DNA from: Flavobacterium defluvii
GTDB lineage: Bacteria > Bacteroidota > Bacteroidia > Flavobacteriales > Flavobacteriaceae
Length of the DNA: 64,000 bases
Reading direction: 5' to 3'
Assembly (NCBI RefSeq): GCF_900129555.1
Contig: NZ_FQWC01000001.1
Coordinates: forward strand, 620,001 to 684,000
A program made the position numbers and the translations under genes. Position 1 is the stretch's first letter, and every line of letters begins with the position of its first letter. Below are positions 32,982 to 43,052 of the stretch, piece by piece. The notes under the pieces were generated by a model, which saw only the letters and a program-made list of their open reading frames with translations, ran no database searches and was not told the DNA's origin.

Positions 32982-35551
32982 TCGGTTTCTTTTTTAATAT
33001 TTTGTGCTTTATAAAGCAAATCTGTTGCCTGAAATAATTTCCTTTTTAAAATAGAACTAAAATTAGGGTTTTCTTTTAAGAATCGCTGTACTTCATCAAA
33101 GGCAAATTTAGAGGAATATTTTCCAACGGTATTATCGAGCCAGTCTTTCGGGAAAAAAATATCTCCCGTACGCTGGATTTCAGCAACCAAATCTAATGAA
33201 AATCTGATATACTTTTGCGCACTTTCCTGACGAAGAGGATGATGAATATTCGCCAATCCAACCTCAACCCAAGATTCTTTTTCTCGGTTTTTTTCGTCTT
33301 TTAAAGACTCCATAAAAGCATTTCTAATGGATTCGTCTTTTGATAATGACGGAAGCAGAAATTCAAAACGTTTTTGTTTATCGGGATTTGTGATTGTTGT
33401 TCTGGTTTTCTCCAAAATTTCATCGGCTTTTTCATGTTTAAAAATGGCCAGATTCATCGCCATATTGGTAAAATCGTCTTCGTTTAATTTCAAATTCGGG
33501 ATTACAATTTCTTTATTCCAGATTTGATATAATTTGGCTTTCGCCGAAGATGAATAACCCGTTGAACTGAACAAACCAAATAAAGTCTTTTTGATATTTG
33601 CAGATAAATTTGTCTGAAGACGCGAGTATAAAGTAAAACTTAACAAATTCTGAACTCTGTCCTGCTGTTTTTGGGTTAAAAACCTCCAATAAACTGTATT
33701 TAGATTATTCGATACAATTCGCAAAACCAATTCATTTTCTTCAAACTGAATTCCTTTAAAAAAACAATTAAATGCTTCATCTGGAGAAACATTTCCAATG
33801 AGCATATTTTCGTAAAGATTACTATAAGCAGATGCTCTGGCTGTATCATCTTTTAAAGTAGAAATGTAATCTAAATTATTGCCGTCAAGCGGAAAAACAC
33901 CATATCCAAAACCATTGTAATTGTAAATAATCGTGTTTGGTTTTTCAAGTCCGGCGGCTTCTTTTAAAATACTGTTTTTGTCTTTGATGTTTACGTTTAA
34001 AACCTTCACATTATCATCATAAACCAAACCAATCTGAAAAACCTGAGGCCAGATATTATTGGATTTATCTTCGGCTTTCTGTTGAATTTCAAACTTTTTA
34101 ATTTGACTTTTAGAATTATATTCTATTTTATCTGTAAAAATGGCTCTTCCTGATTTATTGACCCAGACTTCACTCCATTTTTTCATATCGAGCGGCGTTT
34201 CAGCATTAAGAATTTCTACGAGATTATTCCAGTCGGCATTGTCGTTGGCGTATTTTTTAATGTATTTTTCGATTCCTTTTTGAAAAGCTTCTTTTCCCAT
34301 TGAAGCTTCGAGCTGACGCATCATTATTGGCGCTTTATTGTAAATAATTGCTCCGTAAAGTGATCCGGCATCTTTTAAATTTTCTAAATGCTGTTTTATC
34401 GGATGTGTGCCCAAAGATCGGTCTTCCGCGAAAGCGCTGCCATAATGCGCTGTAAAAAACTGAAGATTATGATTGACTTTTGGGAAAATTGGATTCATAA
34501 TTTTATCGGCCATGAAATTGGCAAAAACTTCTTTCATCCAGACATCGTCAAACCATTTCATTGTTACCAAATCGCCAAACCACATGTGTGATGTCTCGTG
34601 TGCAATGAGTTTAGCTCGATTTAATTTCTCACTGTCTGTTGCGCTGTTGTCCAGAAATAAAGTTGATTCTCTGTATTGAATAGCACCTACGTGTTCCATT
34701 CCACCATATTGAAAAACCGGAATTGCTGCGAAATCCAGTTTTTGAAACGGAAATTTATAATTGGTATATTTTTCAAGAAAATCTAAAGATTGCTGATGGA
34801 GTTCAAAAATCGTATCGGTACTTGTTTTTATTTTTTCAGGATTATTTTCGCGATATAACATCGTCATTTCTAAACCTGGTTTTTGTGTAACACTTTTAAA
34901 TTTTCCGGCAACAAAAGAGAATAAGTATGTACTCATTTTGTTTGATTCTTCAAAAGTATAATTCGTAAAATCACCTTTTTCAGTTTTGGATTTCACATCG
35001 GCTCCAGCCAAAACTTCCCAATCATTTGGCACGGAAAGACTTAATTTATAAGATGCTTTTATATCCGGCTGATCAAAACATGGAAATAAAGTACTCGCGC
35101 GATCCGGAACTAAAAGTGTATAGAGAAAATCATCGTTTCTATTTAAAGATAAATTGCCTGCGATGAAGGAAATTGAAATGGTATTTTTTCCTGAAATTAA
35201 ATCAGAGGAAGCAATTACAATGTGTCCTTTTTCATGAACAATTTGAATACTTTTTTCGTTTACTTCAATTGATTGTATGTTCGAAGATTTCTCTTTAAAA
35301 TCTAAAAGTAAAGGCTGACTCAAATCAGACAGATTCAAATTTATATTTAAATGAGAATTGATGTTTTCCTCTTTTTGATTTGGGATTTCAAAAGACAATT
35401 CATATTGAAGACCTGAAATTTGTTTTTTACGGAAATGAGCTAATTCTTCTGAAACTCCATTTTCCAAAAATGCACTTTCTTTTTCTTTTGACTGAGAAAA
35501 GACATTCGGAATCAATATAATAAAACAAAGAAAAATGTGTAGGATTTTCAT
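32978..35551 (-). CDS. M1 family metallopeptidase (aminopeptidase N-like)
   Basis: An 857-residue exported zinc aminopeptidase. Signal peptide 1-19 (NVFSQ). The exopeptidase motif appears as GGMEH (283-287, usual GAMEN/GGMEN), the zinc motif HETSH is at 318-322 and the third ligand is E341 in WMKEVFANF. Length is that of full M1 enzymes including the C-terminal helical domain. It probably trims peptides in the periplasm. Overlaps DUF58 gene by 4 bases. Confidence 0.93.
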   Translation of the reverse strand: MKILHIFLCFIILIPNVFSQSKEKESAFLENGVSEELAHFRKKQISGLQYELSFEIPNQKEENINSHLNINLNLSDLSQPLLLDFKEKSSNIQSIEVNEKSIQIVHEKGHIVIASSDLISGKNTISISFIAGNLSLNRNDDFLYTLLVPDRASTLFPCFDQPDIKASYKLSLSVPNDWEVLAGADVKSKTEKGDFTNYTFEESNKMSTYLFSFVAGKFKSVTQKPGLEMTMLYRENNPEKIKTSTDTIFELHQQSLDFLEKYTNYKFPFQKLDFAAIPVFQYGGMEHVGAIQYRESTLFLDNSATDSEKLNRAKLIAHETSHMWFGDLVTMKWFDDVWMKEVFANFMADKIMNPIFPKVNHNLQFFTAHYGSAFAEDRSLGTHPIKQHLENLKDAGSLYGAIIYNKAPIMMRQLEASMGKEAFQKGIEKYIKKYANDNADWNNLVEILNAETPLDMKKWSEVWVNKSGRAIFTDKIEYNSKSQIKKFEIQQKAEDKSNNIWPQVFQIGLVYDDNVKVLNVNIKDKNSILKEAAGLEKPNTIIYNYNGFGYGVFPLDGNNLDYISTLKDDTARASAYSNLYENMLIGNVSPDEAFNCFFKGIQFEENELVLRIVSNNLNTVYWRFLTQKQQDRVQNLLSFTLYSRLQTNLSANIKKTLFGLFSSTGYSSSAKAKLYQIWNKEIVIPNLKLNEDDFTNMAMNLAIFKHEKADEILEKTRTTITNPDKQKRFEFLLPSLSKDESIRNAFMESLKDEKNREKESWVEVGLANIHHPLRQESAQKYIRFSLDLVAEIQRTGDIFFPKDWLDNTVGKYSSKFAFDEVQRFLKENPNFSSILKRKLFQATDLLYKAQNIKKETE

Positions 35552-35581
35552 TTTTTAAAAGATATGAGATTCGTTAAAAAT

Positions 35582-35613
35582 AAAAAAAGGTTTGACGACT
35601 GCCAAACCTTTTT
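35582..35613 (-). terminator. Terminator after the lipoprotein pair
   Basis: AAAAAGGTTTG / CAAACCTTTTT, 11-bp perfect stem with an 8-base loop and T-run on the minus strand, downstream of the gene ending at 35648. Confidence 0.9.
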
Positions 35614-35647
35614 ACAAACTCACTAATTAAACTATCCAAAAATAAAA

Positions 35648-36235
35648 TTATTCAGTTTGTTGGAAATCAAAACTTAAATCTCCTGCATTGTAATTTGAAG
35701 AAACATTGGTTGGGAAAGTTTGTGATGTTCCGCTTATCCATCTATATTCATTAAATGTAATATTTCCGGCAACAATTGGGTAAACAGTATTGGTTAGATC
35801 TGCTTTGTTCTTTTTATACCAATCGTTAGAATTCATTGTAATCATGTATTTTTTGTCTTTTTCAAGAGCCAAAACACTGATTTCTTTAGTAACCTGAACA
35901 TCTGCTGTGGCAACATTTACAGTCTCAGAACGCAATACTGTTTTTGTTGTATAGTCCCAAATCGTTACACGCACTGCAGAGTTTGTCGCAGGCAGTTTTA
36001 ACGTAATGGCTTTAATATTTCCTTTTACAGTTGGTGTAAAAGCCAATCCGAATTCGTAATCTCCAGAGTTTACAAAATTACTAACAGTATTAAATCCGGT
36101 TTGAGTATAATAAACCGCAAGCGGGTTTTCTGTTTCAAATTTTGGAGAATTGTCTTTATCGTCATCATTACTGCTGCAAGAAACGGTTAAAATTGATGCT
36201 GATAAAATGGCAAAAAGTATTTTAAAAGTTTTCAT
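35648..36235 (-). CDS. Lipoprotein with DUF4082-like beta domain
   Basis: A 195-residue lipoprotein: lipobox LTVSC (Cys20), acidic tether SSNDDDKDNS, and a beta-sandwich-like domain YEFGLAFTPTVKGNIKAITLKL...VTIWDYTTKTVLRSETV that resembles DUF4082. Probably exposed on the outer membrane. It is 39 bases downstream of the collagen-like lipoprotein gene and shares its terminator, so the two form an operon. Confidence 0.72.
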   Translation of the reverse strand: MKTFKILFAILSASILTVSCSSNDDDKDNSPKFETENPLAVYYTQTGFNTVSNFVNSGDYEFGLAFTPTVKGNIKAITLKLPATNSAVRVTIWDYTTKTVLRSETVNVATADVQVTKEISVLALEKDKKYMITMNSNDWYKKNKADLTNTVYPIVAGNITFNEYRWISGTSQTFPTNVSSNYNAGDLSFDFQQTE

Positions 36236-36274
36236 AATATCTTATTTGGTTGAATAAATTTTAATTTTCAATAA

Positions 36275-36829
36275 TTACGGCTGAATATTTAAACGTGCAC
36301 AAACTTCTTCGTAGCTCATTTTAGAATAATCTAATTTTGCAGCTTTTGCTGTCGCCTGAACTCCGCCAGGAATCAAAATATAACGCCAGTTAAGTGAAGT
36401 TGGAAGGTTTACCGTAGTTCCATCTGCAGCGTGTTTAAATCTGAAAAGCTTAATTTTTTGTACGCTTGTGATTGCTGTAATTGTATTAACAGACCCTCCT
36501 GCTGTTGATGTATAAGGCAGTGTGTAAACACCTGATCCAAAAGACATATAAACCAATACAGTTCCTTTGGCCACAATATCTGCTGATAATTCAGGAGCAT
36601 TAATAGTCGTAGATAATCCAGAAGTACCATCAATAGTTTCTGCAGTTGCTGCAGGAGCTGTCATCCAGGCGCTGTAAATAACATTTGCTGTTCCTGTTGC
36701 TCCCGCTGGTCCTGTTGCACCTGGTGCGCCATCTACTCCGTCAATGCCGTCTTTTCCGTCATCGCTGCTACATGAAATTGTAAAAATTGCTAGTAAAAAA
36801 ATCGAAAAAAAGGTTTTAGAAAATTTCAT
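36275..36829 (-). CDS. Lipoprotein with short collagen-like segment
   Basis: A 184-residue lipoprotein with lipobox FTISC (Cys20). Residues 24-47 are Gly-X-Y repeats (GKDGIDGVDGAPGATGPAG then ATGTA), eight triplets of collagen type, followed by a beta-rich globular part of unknown fold. Such segments often trimerise. It is divergent from the LytTR regulator gene at 37032 and heads a two-gene unit. Confidence 0.75.
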   Translation of the reverse strand: MKFSKTFFSIFLLAIFTISCSSDDGKDGIDGVDGAPGATGPAGATGTANVIYSAWMTAPAATAETIDGTSGLSTTINAPELSADIVAKGTVLVYMSFGSGVYTLPYTSTAGGSVNTITAITSVQKIKLFRFKHAADGTTVNLPTSLNWRYILIPGGVQATAKAAKLDYSKMSYEEVCARLNIQP

Positions 36830-36982
36830 AATAATTTTAGTTTTAAATTGGTCAAATGATTCTTATTTAATTCAATAACATTATTTTTGTAGAAATCCTA
36901 AAGCTGTCAGGGATAGTTATATTCAGCTCATGAATTAATTACGAGACAAATTTGCGTCAATAAAACCTGGGCAAAAACAGCG

Positions 36983-37018
36983 AATAGACAAACAACATTT
37001 TAAATAGACAGACGACAT
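36983..37018. promoter_or_regulatory. 20-bp-spaced direct repeats, candidate LytTR binding sites
   Basis: AATAGACAAACAACAT (36983-36998) and AATAGACAGACGACAT (37003-37018) match at 14 of 16 positions and are spaced by exactly 20 bases, two helical turns. They lie 14 bases before the LytTR regulator start and in the gap shared with the lipoprotein operon. LytTR proteins typically bind such direct repeats. Confidence 0.5.
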
Positions 37019-37031
37019 AAATATAGTTTGA

Positions 37032-37736
37032 ATGATGAAAAAATACACTTGTATTATTGTTGATGACGACGAAATTGACAGACTTACCGTGTTGTCTTTT
37101 GCTAAAAAATTCCCGATTCTGGATATTTTAGGTGTTTTTGATTCTGCCGAAGATGCGCTTCCCTTTATCGAAGAAAAAAAAGTAGATATTTTATTTCTGG
37201 ATATTGATATGCCGGATTTAAACGGTATCGAATTCAGAAAACAAGCTCTGGAAATTCCGGTTTGTGTTTTTATTACGGCGCATCCCGAACATGCCGTTGA
37301 AAGTTTTCAGATTGAAACGCTGGATTTTATTGTAAAACCTTTAAAACTGGATCGTTTCACCCAAACCGTAAACCGTATTGAAGAGTTTATGGAAATCAAG
37401 CTCAAAGCCTCTCTTTTTGAAGCCAGCATTGGCGGTGATACTATTTATATAAAAGAAGGCCATGATCAGACTAAAGTCAAACTTCACGAAATTTTATACC
37501 TTGAAGCCTTAAAAGATTATACTTTAATTATTACCGATAAAAAAAGACATTGCGTTTTGTCGAGCATTGGAAATCTTTTAAAAGAAGATCATTTTCAATC
37601 GTTTATCAGAATTCACAGAAGTTATGCGGTTCAGAAACAGTTTATTCAGAAGATGAACTCAACGGAAATCATTTTAAATAATAATGTAACCATTCCGGTT
37701 GGAAGAAGTTACAAAGAAAACTTAAACCTGATTTAG
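37032..37736 (+). CDS. LytTR family response regulator
   Basis: A 234-residue regulator: receiver domain (about 5-120) with acidic pocket DDDE at 11-14, phosphoacceptor D57 (LFLDIDMPDLNG), Thr-Ala (FITAHPE) and Lys (DFIVKPLK); then a LytTR DNA-binding domain (about 135-234, YLEALKDYTLIIT, FIRIHRSYAVQ, IPVGRSYKE). Either of two tandem ATGs may start it. Its stop codon is directly followed by the kinase start, so they are co-transcribed. Confidence 0.95.
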   Translation: MMKKYTCIIVDDDEIDRLTVLSFAKKFPILDILGVFDSAEDALPFIEEKKVDILFLDIDMPDLNGIEFRKQALEIPVCVFITAHPEHAVESFQIETLDFIVKPLKLDRFTQTVNRIEEFMEIKLKASLFEASIGGDTIYIKEGHDQTKVKLHEILYLEALKDYTLIITDKKRHCVLSSIGNLLKEDHFQSFIRIHRSYAVQKQFIQKMNSTEIILNNNVTIPVGRSYKENLNLI

Positions 37737-39824
37737 ATGAAGAAAGTCTGTTTTTTGTTTTTACTCGTCAGTATTTCTGTTTTTGCGCAGCAGGAACCTA
37801 ATTTGGCAAGACTTAAAACAAGAAACGAAAAACTTAAAGCGTGGCTGAAATATACCAATGAAATTTTAGATTTAGAAGATTATCCAAAACTGCTAGTTGT
37901 TTCACAAAAAGGCATTGAACTTTCCGGAGATCATCTGGCTTACAAGTCAAGGTTTTATTTTTTAAAAGGAAATGCATACGAATTCAACAATAATCAAAGC
38001 AGAAAAGCCGCAGACAATTATGAACTTGCCTTGAAATATGCTCAAAAGGTAAAACATCTTAAAAACGAAACCTCGGCTTTAATGCGCCTTAATTATGCCT
38101 ATTATGCTCTTAATGAAATTTCAAAAAGAAAACAATTAATAGCCTATATCAAACAAGTACTTGATACTACCAAAAATACTTATACACAGGCCGTTTTAAA
38201 TGGAAGTTTAGGTGAATATTATCTTGACTATTCTGAATATGAGAATTTTATTAATTATCAATTAAAAGCGATTAATTATAAAAAATTGCTCGTAAAAAGC
38301 GTGGCAAATACTGAAAATATTGGCGTTTCGTATTGTCAGATTGCAAGTGCTTATGTCAAAATGAAGCAATTTGATAAAGCAATTGAATATCTCAATGAAG
38401 CTAAGCCTTATATTAAAACCTCTCCTTATATAAGTGCGTTTTCATGCAATTATTATATGCAGTGTTTTGCTGCGCAGAAAAAAACCGACAGCGTAAAAAA
38501 GTATTATAAGTTAATTTATACTTATCCAACTATAAAAGATTCTTTGTTTCTTAATTTGAGTTTTGCCAACCAAAGCATGTCTAAGTTTTATGCCGATAAA
38601 GGTCAGACGAATACAGCTTATTATTATGCTAAAAAAGCGGTTTTGTTTGGGCAAAAATCTACGGATGAAGAAATCCTGATGGAGGCCAACACCATTATGG
38701 GAAGGGTTTTATATGAAAAAAGAGATTATAAAAATGCTATTGAAACGCTGAAAAAAGCCTCTGTAAAAGCACTTACGTACGATAAAGAATTCTATGTTAC
38801 GATAAATAAAAAACTATCGCAAAGTTATGCCGCACTTGGACTTTGGGAAGAAGCATTTCATTATAACGAAATCTATAGCAAATATAATGACGAAATGATG
38901 CAGGAATCTGCAAAACAAAATATTGCCAATGCCGAAGCTCGTTATCAGAATAAAACCAAACAGCAGAAAATTAAAAATCTTTCTACCGAGAACACGATAA
39001 AAAACATTCAGATTGAGGAAGCAAAAAAACAGCGTATTTATTTAATTTCAGGATTAGCTTTGGTTGGAATTATTGGATTATTATTGTTTAGGCAAAATCA
39101 AAACAGAAAAAAAACAAACCAAAAATTGCAGCTTTTAAATCAGGAACTGGATGAAGCCAATAAAATTAAAGCGAGGTTTTTCAGTATTTTAAATCACGAT
39201 TTAAGAAGTCCAATTTCAAATTTGATTCACTTTTTACATCTTCAAAAAGAAAATCCTGAATTAATAGACGAAGAAACTGCGGCCAGAATGCAGACCAAAA
39301 TCATTTCGGGAGCAGAGAATTTATTATCTTCTATGGAAGATATTCTGCTTTGGAGTAAAGGCCAAATGGAAAACTTCAAACCTCATTTTAAAGAAATTCC
39401 AGTTGAAGAAATATTTCAGGATACTCAAAAACATTTTTCAGGAATTGAAAACATCGAAATTTCATTTGAAAATCCAGAAAATCTAATTCTAAATACAGAT
39501 GAAAATTATCTAAAAACCATCATCCGAAATTTAACGGGAAATGCTATAAAAGCACTTGAAAAAAGACAAAATCCCAAAATAATCTGGAAAGCCTGGCTGG
39601 AAAACAATCAAACCTTTCTTTCCATAACCGATAATGGCGCCGGAGGAAATCAGGAAAAATTCAAAGCCCTTTACGACGATTCGGAAGTCATCGGTATCAA
39701 AACCGGATTAGGACTGCATTTAATTCGTGATTTGGCAAACGCTATTAATTGTAAAATAGAAGTTTGTTCAAAACCAGATTTCGGAACGACTTTTACTATT
39801 GTTTTTACACACATAGAGACATAG
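37737..39824 (+). CDS. TPR-containing sensor histidine kinase
   Basis: A 695-residue kinase: signal peptide (1-18), a periplasmic tetratricopeptide array (about 60-390), a coiled linker, one membrane helix (about 432-451), then a HisKA-type dimerisation box with H487 (ILNHDLRSPISN) and HATPase (NLTGNAIKAL, ITDNGAGG, GLGLHLIRDL). LytTR partners more often are of the 5TM/His_kinase type; the HDLRSP box is of the HisKA type. Directly abuts the regulator gene. Confidence 0.92.
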   Translation: MKKVCFLFLLVSISVFAQQEPNLARLKTRNEKLKAWLKYTNEILDLEDYPKLLVVSQKGIELSGDHLAYKSRFYFLKGNAYEFNNNQSRKAADNYELALKYAQKVKHLKNETSALMRLNYAYYALNEISKRKQLIAYIKQVLDTTKNTYTQAVLNGSLGEYYLDYSEYENFINYQLKAINYKKLLVKSVANTENIGVSYCQIASAYVKMKQFDKAIEYLNEAKPYIKTSPYISAFSCNYYMQCFAAQKKTDSVKKYYKLIYTYPTIKDSLFLNLSFANQSMSKFYADKGQTNTAYYYAKKAVLFGQKSTDEEILMEANTIMGRVLYEKRDYKNAIETLKKASVKALTYDKEFYVTINKKLSQSYAALGLWEEAFHYNEIYSKYNDEMMQESAKQNIANAEARYQNKTKQQKIKNLSTENTIKNIQIEEAKKQRIYLISGLALVGIIGLLLFRQNQNRKKTNQKLQLLNQELDEANKIKARFFSILNHDLRSPISNLIHFLHLQKENPELIDEETAARMQTKIISGAENLLSSMEDILLWSKGQMENFKPHFKEIPVEEIFQDTQKHFSGIENIEISFENPENLILNTDENYLKTIIRNLTGNAIKALEKRQNPKIIWKAWLENNQTFLSITDNGAGGNQEKFKALYDDSEVIGIKTGLGLHLIRDLANAINCKIEVCSKPDFGTTFTIVFTHIET

Positions 39825-39936
39825 TTTTTCTTTGTATATAGACGTTTCACTTGTTTTTAATACACATAGCTCCATGTTTTGTTTAAACAAAATGAAATGC
39901 CTTTTATTGAGTTTACAAAAACTATGTCTCTATGTG
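39810..39936. repeat. 20-bp perfect inverted repeat crossing the kinase stop codon
   Basis: CACATAGAGACATAGTTTTT (39810-39829) has its exact complement at 39917-39936. The left arm includes the last codons (T-H-I-E-T) and stop TAG 39822-39824 of the kinase gene. Confidence 0.85.
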
Positions 39937-39965
39937 TTTAGAAAAAACGGTGCTTTCTCCAAATA

Positions 39966-39997
39966 AAAAAGGCCTGAAAAAATCAGGCCTTTTTTAT
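39966..39997. terminator. Terminator between kinase and trxA genes
   Basis: AAAAAGGCCTGA-aaaa-ATCAGGCCTTTTTT: perfect stem with A and T flanks, usable from both sides of the convergent genes. Confidence 0.9.
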
Positions 39998-40016
39998 ATA
40001 AATCATAATCTTACGA

Positions 40017-40334
40017 TTACAACAAAGCGTCTAAGCTGTCAGCGTAGGCTTGTTTCGGAGCAACTCCTACTTGTTTTCCTACTACTTCACCATTTTGAAA
40101 CACCAAAACGGTTGGTATGTTACGCACACCATATTTAGCAGCAAATTCCTGGTTAGCATCTACATCTACTTTACCAACCACAACTTTACCTGCATATTCT
40201 TCGCTTAATTGGTCAATGATTGGACCAACCATTCTACAAGGACCGCACCATGCTGCCCAAAAATCTACCATTACTGGTTTATCTGATTTTAAAACTACTT
40301 CGTCAAAAGTAGCATCTGTTATTGCTAATGCCAT
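40017..40334 (-). CDS. trxA: Thioredoxin
   Basis: A 105-residue thioredoxin with the redox motif WCGPC (C30, C33), the conserved FWAAWCGPC strand-helix, the cis-Pro in RNIPTVLVF and the ending [12 protein letters not shown]. It reduces protein disulphides in the cytosol. Monocistronic, with the terminator listed just downstream. Confidence 0.97.
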   Translation of the reverse strand: MALAITDATFDEVVLKSDKPVMVDFWAAWCGPCRMVGPIIDQLSEEYAGKVVVGKVDVDANQEFAAKYGVRNIPTVLVFQNGEVVGKQVGVAPKQAYADSLDALL

Positions 40335-40577
40335 AATTATTTTTCTTTAAAGTTATTCTCAGCTCATATCTCGGGGAGACTTTTTAAATACTTTCAGAAC
40401 TGAGGTACAAAGTTAGAAATTAAAAACAAATCATACACCATTCCCAAATTAGTTTTGATTATAAATGCATCGTCAATTATTATACTATTTCCATGTGCTT
40501 TATTTACAAGCTCTAATCATGCTGTAAAAGAAAACCGTTTTTTATTCTTACCTTTAATCATCCTGAAAATCCACAAC

Positions 40578-43040
40578 ATGAAGGAAACTTTACTTCAAAT
40601 AAAAACATTTTTCCAGTCGGTTCATTTTAAAAAATATGCCAGACGTTTTGGTATTTTTATTCTGATACTAATTGGATTGCTTTTATTAGCCTGTGGAGGG
40701 TTATCGATTTACTTCAATCAGAATAAAACCGAAATTATTGCTAAAATCAATACCAAGATTAATGAAAACATAAAAGGAAAGTTTCATATTGGCGATTTTC
40801 AGTATAAGTTTTTAACCGGTTTTCCCAATTTTACTTTGGCTTTAAAAGGTGTTGAACTCAAAGACAACAAATGGAATACGCACCATCATACTTTACTAAA
40901 AGCGCAGGAAATCGAAGCTCGTTTAAACGTTTGGAGTTTACTCCAAAAAGAAGTCAACATTCATAAAATCCTGATTAACGACGCCGATATTTACATTTAT
41001 AAAACCAAAGACGGCTACACAAACTCAAATATTTTTAAAGCGAAAAAGAAAAAATCTCCCGAAAACAAATCAAAACCAGAAACTACAATTGACGAAATCG
41101 ACCTCAGCGATGTTCATATTATTATAGATAATCAGCTTGGAAATAAATTATTTGATTTTGATGTTCACAGCTTAAAATCAAAAGTCGATTACGACGAAGA
41201 CGACTGGAATACCGATTTGTTTATCAATACTCAAATAAACAGCTTAGCTTTTAATACCGTTCACGGAAGTTTTGCCAAAGAAAAAGAACTCAAAGGAACT
41301 TTGTCTGTTACATATCACGCCGACAAACAAAAGATTGATGTTTCGACCAAAAACTTAAAAATTGGTTCTGATTCCTTTGATATTGTGGCTTATTTCCATG
41401 TTGGCAAAAGCAATTCTCTTTTCGGAATCAATATTAATACGCGCATTTTATGGAGCAATGCTTCTCATTTATTATCCGGAAATATTAGTTCAAAACTGAA
41501 TCGGTTTGATTTGAAAAAACCAATCGATGTAAACTGCGACCTAAAAGGTGATTTGAATGTGCACGATGATCCTAAAATTGTGGTTCAGGCTGTAGCCAAA
41601 AACAACAAACTCACGATTCCTGATGGACAAATTGATAAATGCAATTTCAGAGGAATTTTTACGAATAATTTTAAACCAAAAGACGGATTTAACGATCCAA
41701 ATTCGGCTGTAATTTTAACCCGATTTTCGGGAGAATATGAAAATATTCCGCTTTCCATTCCGCAAGTTGTTATCAGCAATCTCGAAAAACCAATCGCAAC
41801 CGGAAACGTAAGTTCTGATTTTGATATCGAAAGATTAAACGAAGTAAGCAACGAAAAGTGGATTCATTTTGAAGAAGGTCATGCAAAAGCCAACTTAAAA
41901 TTTCAGTTTGATATTGTCGATTTGTACATTAACAAACCCAGATTTATCGGAAATATTGATGTCGACAATGCTTCGTTTCATTATATTCCTAAAAATGTTC
42001 ATGCCGTAAAAACCAATATTCATCTCGATTTTACCGAGAAAGCTTTACTCATTAAACAAATCGCTTACAAACATAAAAAGAATACAATTTTTGTAGAAGG
42101 AAAAATTGATAATTTCCTAAACCTATATTACGACGTTCCCGAAAAAATGATTGTAAACTGGAAAATTTATTGTCCAAATATTGATTTGAAACAATTTCTA
42201 GGTGTTTTGGCTTCTTCTCAAAAAAAGAAAACCGTACTTAAAAACAATAAAAGAACAACGATTTCTAATCATCTGCGAAATGTGATCGATAAATGTGTTG
42301 TAGTTATTGATATTAAAGCAGACAAAATCAATTACAATAAACTGACAGCAACAAATACAAAAGCAACAATTTCAATGCTGGATTCTAAATTGGTCATAAA
42401 AAATGGTTCGCTCCAAACTTCTGGCGGAAGCATAACTTTTAACAGCGAAGTTTTACCAAACGGAAAAAACTATGCTTTCAGTTCAAACGCACAGGTAAAC
42501 CGAGTTGATATTGCCAGTTTTTTAAGATCGTTCAACAACTTCGGAATCACATCTTTTAATCCAAATAACATAAAAGGAAGATTAACCAGCACTGCAAACG
42601 TAAGCGGATTTATCAACAGCCGAGGTGAATTAATCACCAATTCAATGCACGGGAAACTCAATTTCAAAGTCAATCAAGGTGCATTGCTCAATTTTGAGCC
42701 GATTGTAAAAGTGGGCAAATTTGCTTTTCCTTTTCGTGATGTTAAAAATATAACTTTCAGCGATTTATCCGGAAACCTCAACATGCGCGGAGAGCAAATT
42801 GACGTGAATAATTTAACCATAAGTTCAAGCGTCCTAAACATCGATGTTGACGGAATTTATTCTTTCGGCCGAGGAACCAATCTCGCCCTGACAATTCCAC
42901 TAAGAAATTCTAAAAATGACGCCAAACTAGCCAGCAAAGCCGAACGTGATGCGGTTCGTGAACGTGGTTTTGTGCTGCATTTACTTGCTGTTGATGATGG
43001 TGGAAAAATGAAGATTAAGTGGGGGAAGAAGGAGAAGTAA
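40578..43040 (+). CDS. AsmA-like family protein
   Basis: An 820-residue protein anchored by one helix (about 24-48, IFILILIGLLLLACGGL) with a long beta-rich periplasmic part. The N-terminal AsmA pattern ENIKGKFHIGDFQYKFLTGFPNFTLALKGVELKD and the late AsmA_2-type block identify the family, which is implicated in outer-membrane lipid transport. ATG 40578 lies next to the anchor; starts up to 40455 would add an unrelated 41-residue leader. Confidence 0.88.
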   Translation: MKETLLQIKTFFQSVHFKKYARRFGIFILILIGLLLLACGGLSIYFNQNKTEIIAKINTKINENIKGKFHIGDFQYKFLTGFPNFTLALKGVELKDNKWNTHHHTLLKAQEIEARLNVWSLLQKEVNIHKILINDADIYIYKTKDGYTNSNIFKAKKKKSPENKSKPETTIDEIDLSDVHIIIDNQLGNKLFDFDVHSLKSKVDYDEDDWNTDLFINTQINSLAFNTVHGSFAKEKELKGTLSVTYHADKQKIDVSTKNLKIGSDSFDIVAYFHVGKSNSLFGININTRILWSNASHLLSGNISSKLNRFDLKKPIDVNCDLKGDLNVHDDPKIVVQAVAKNNKLTIPDGQIDKCNFRGIFTNNFKPKDGFNDPNSAVILTRFSGEYENIPLSIPQVVISNLEKPIATGNVSSDFDIERLNEVSNEKWIHFEEGHAKANLKFQFDIVDLYINKPRFIGNIDVDNASFHYIPKNVHAVKTNIHLDFTEKALLIKQIAYKHKKNTIFVEGKIDNFLNLYYDVPEKMIVNWKIYCPNIDLKQFLGVLASSQKKKTVLKNNKRTTISNHLRNVIDKCVVVIDIKADKINYNKLTATNTKATISMLDSKLVIKNGSLQTSGGSITFNSEVLPNGKNYAFSSNAQVNRVDIASFLRSFNNFGITSFNPNNIKGRLTSTANVSGFINSRGELITNSMHGKLNFKVNQGALLNFEPIVKVGKFAFPFRDVKNITFSDLSGNLNMRGEQIDVNNLTISSSVLNIDVDGIYSFGRGTNLALTIPLRNSKNDAKLASKAERDAVRERGFVLHLLAVDDGGKMKIKWGKKEK

Positions 43041-43052
43041 AGTTCTTCCTTT

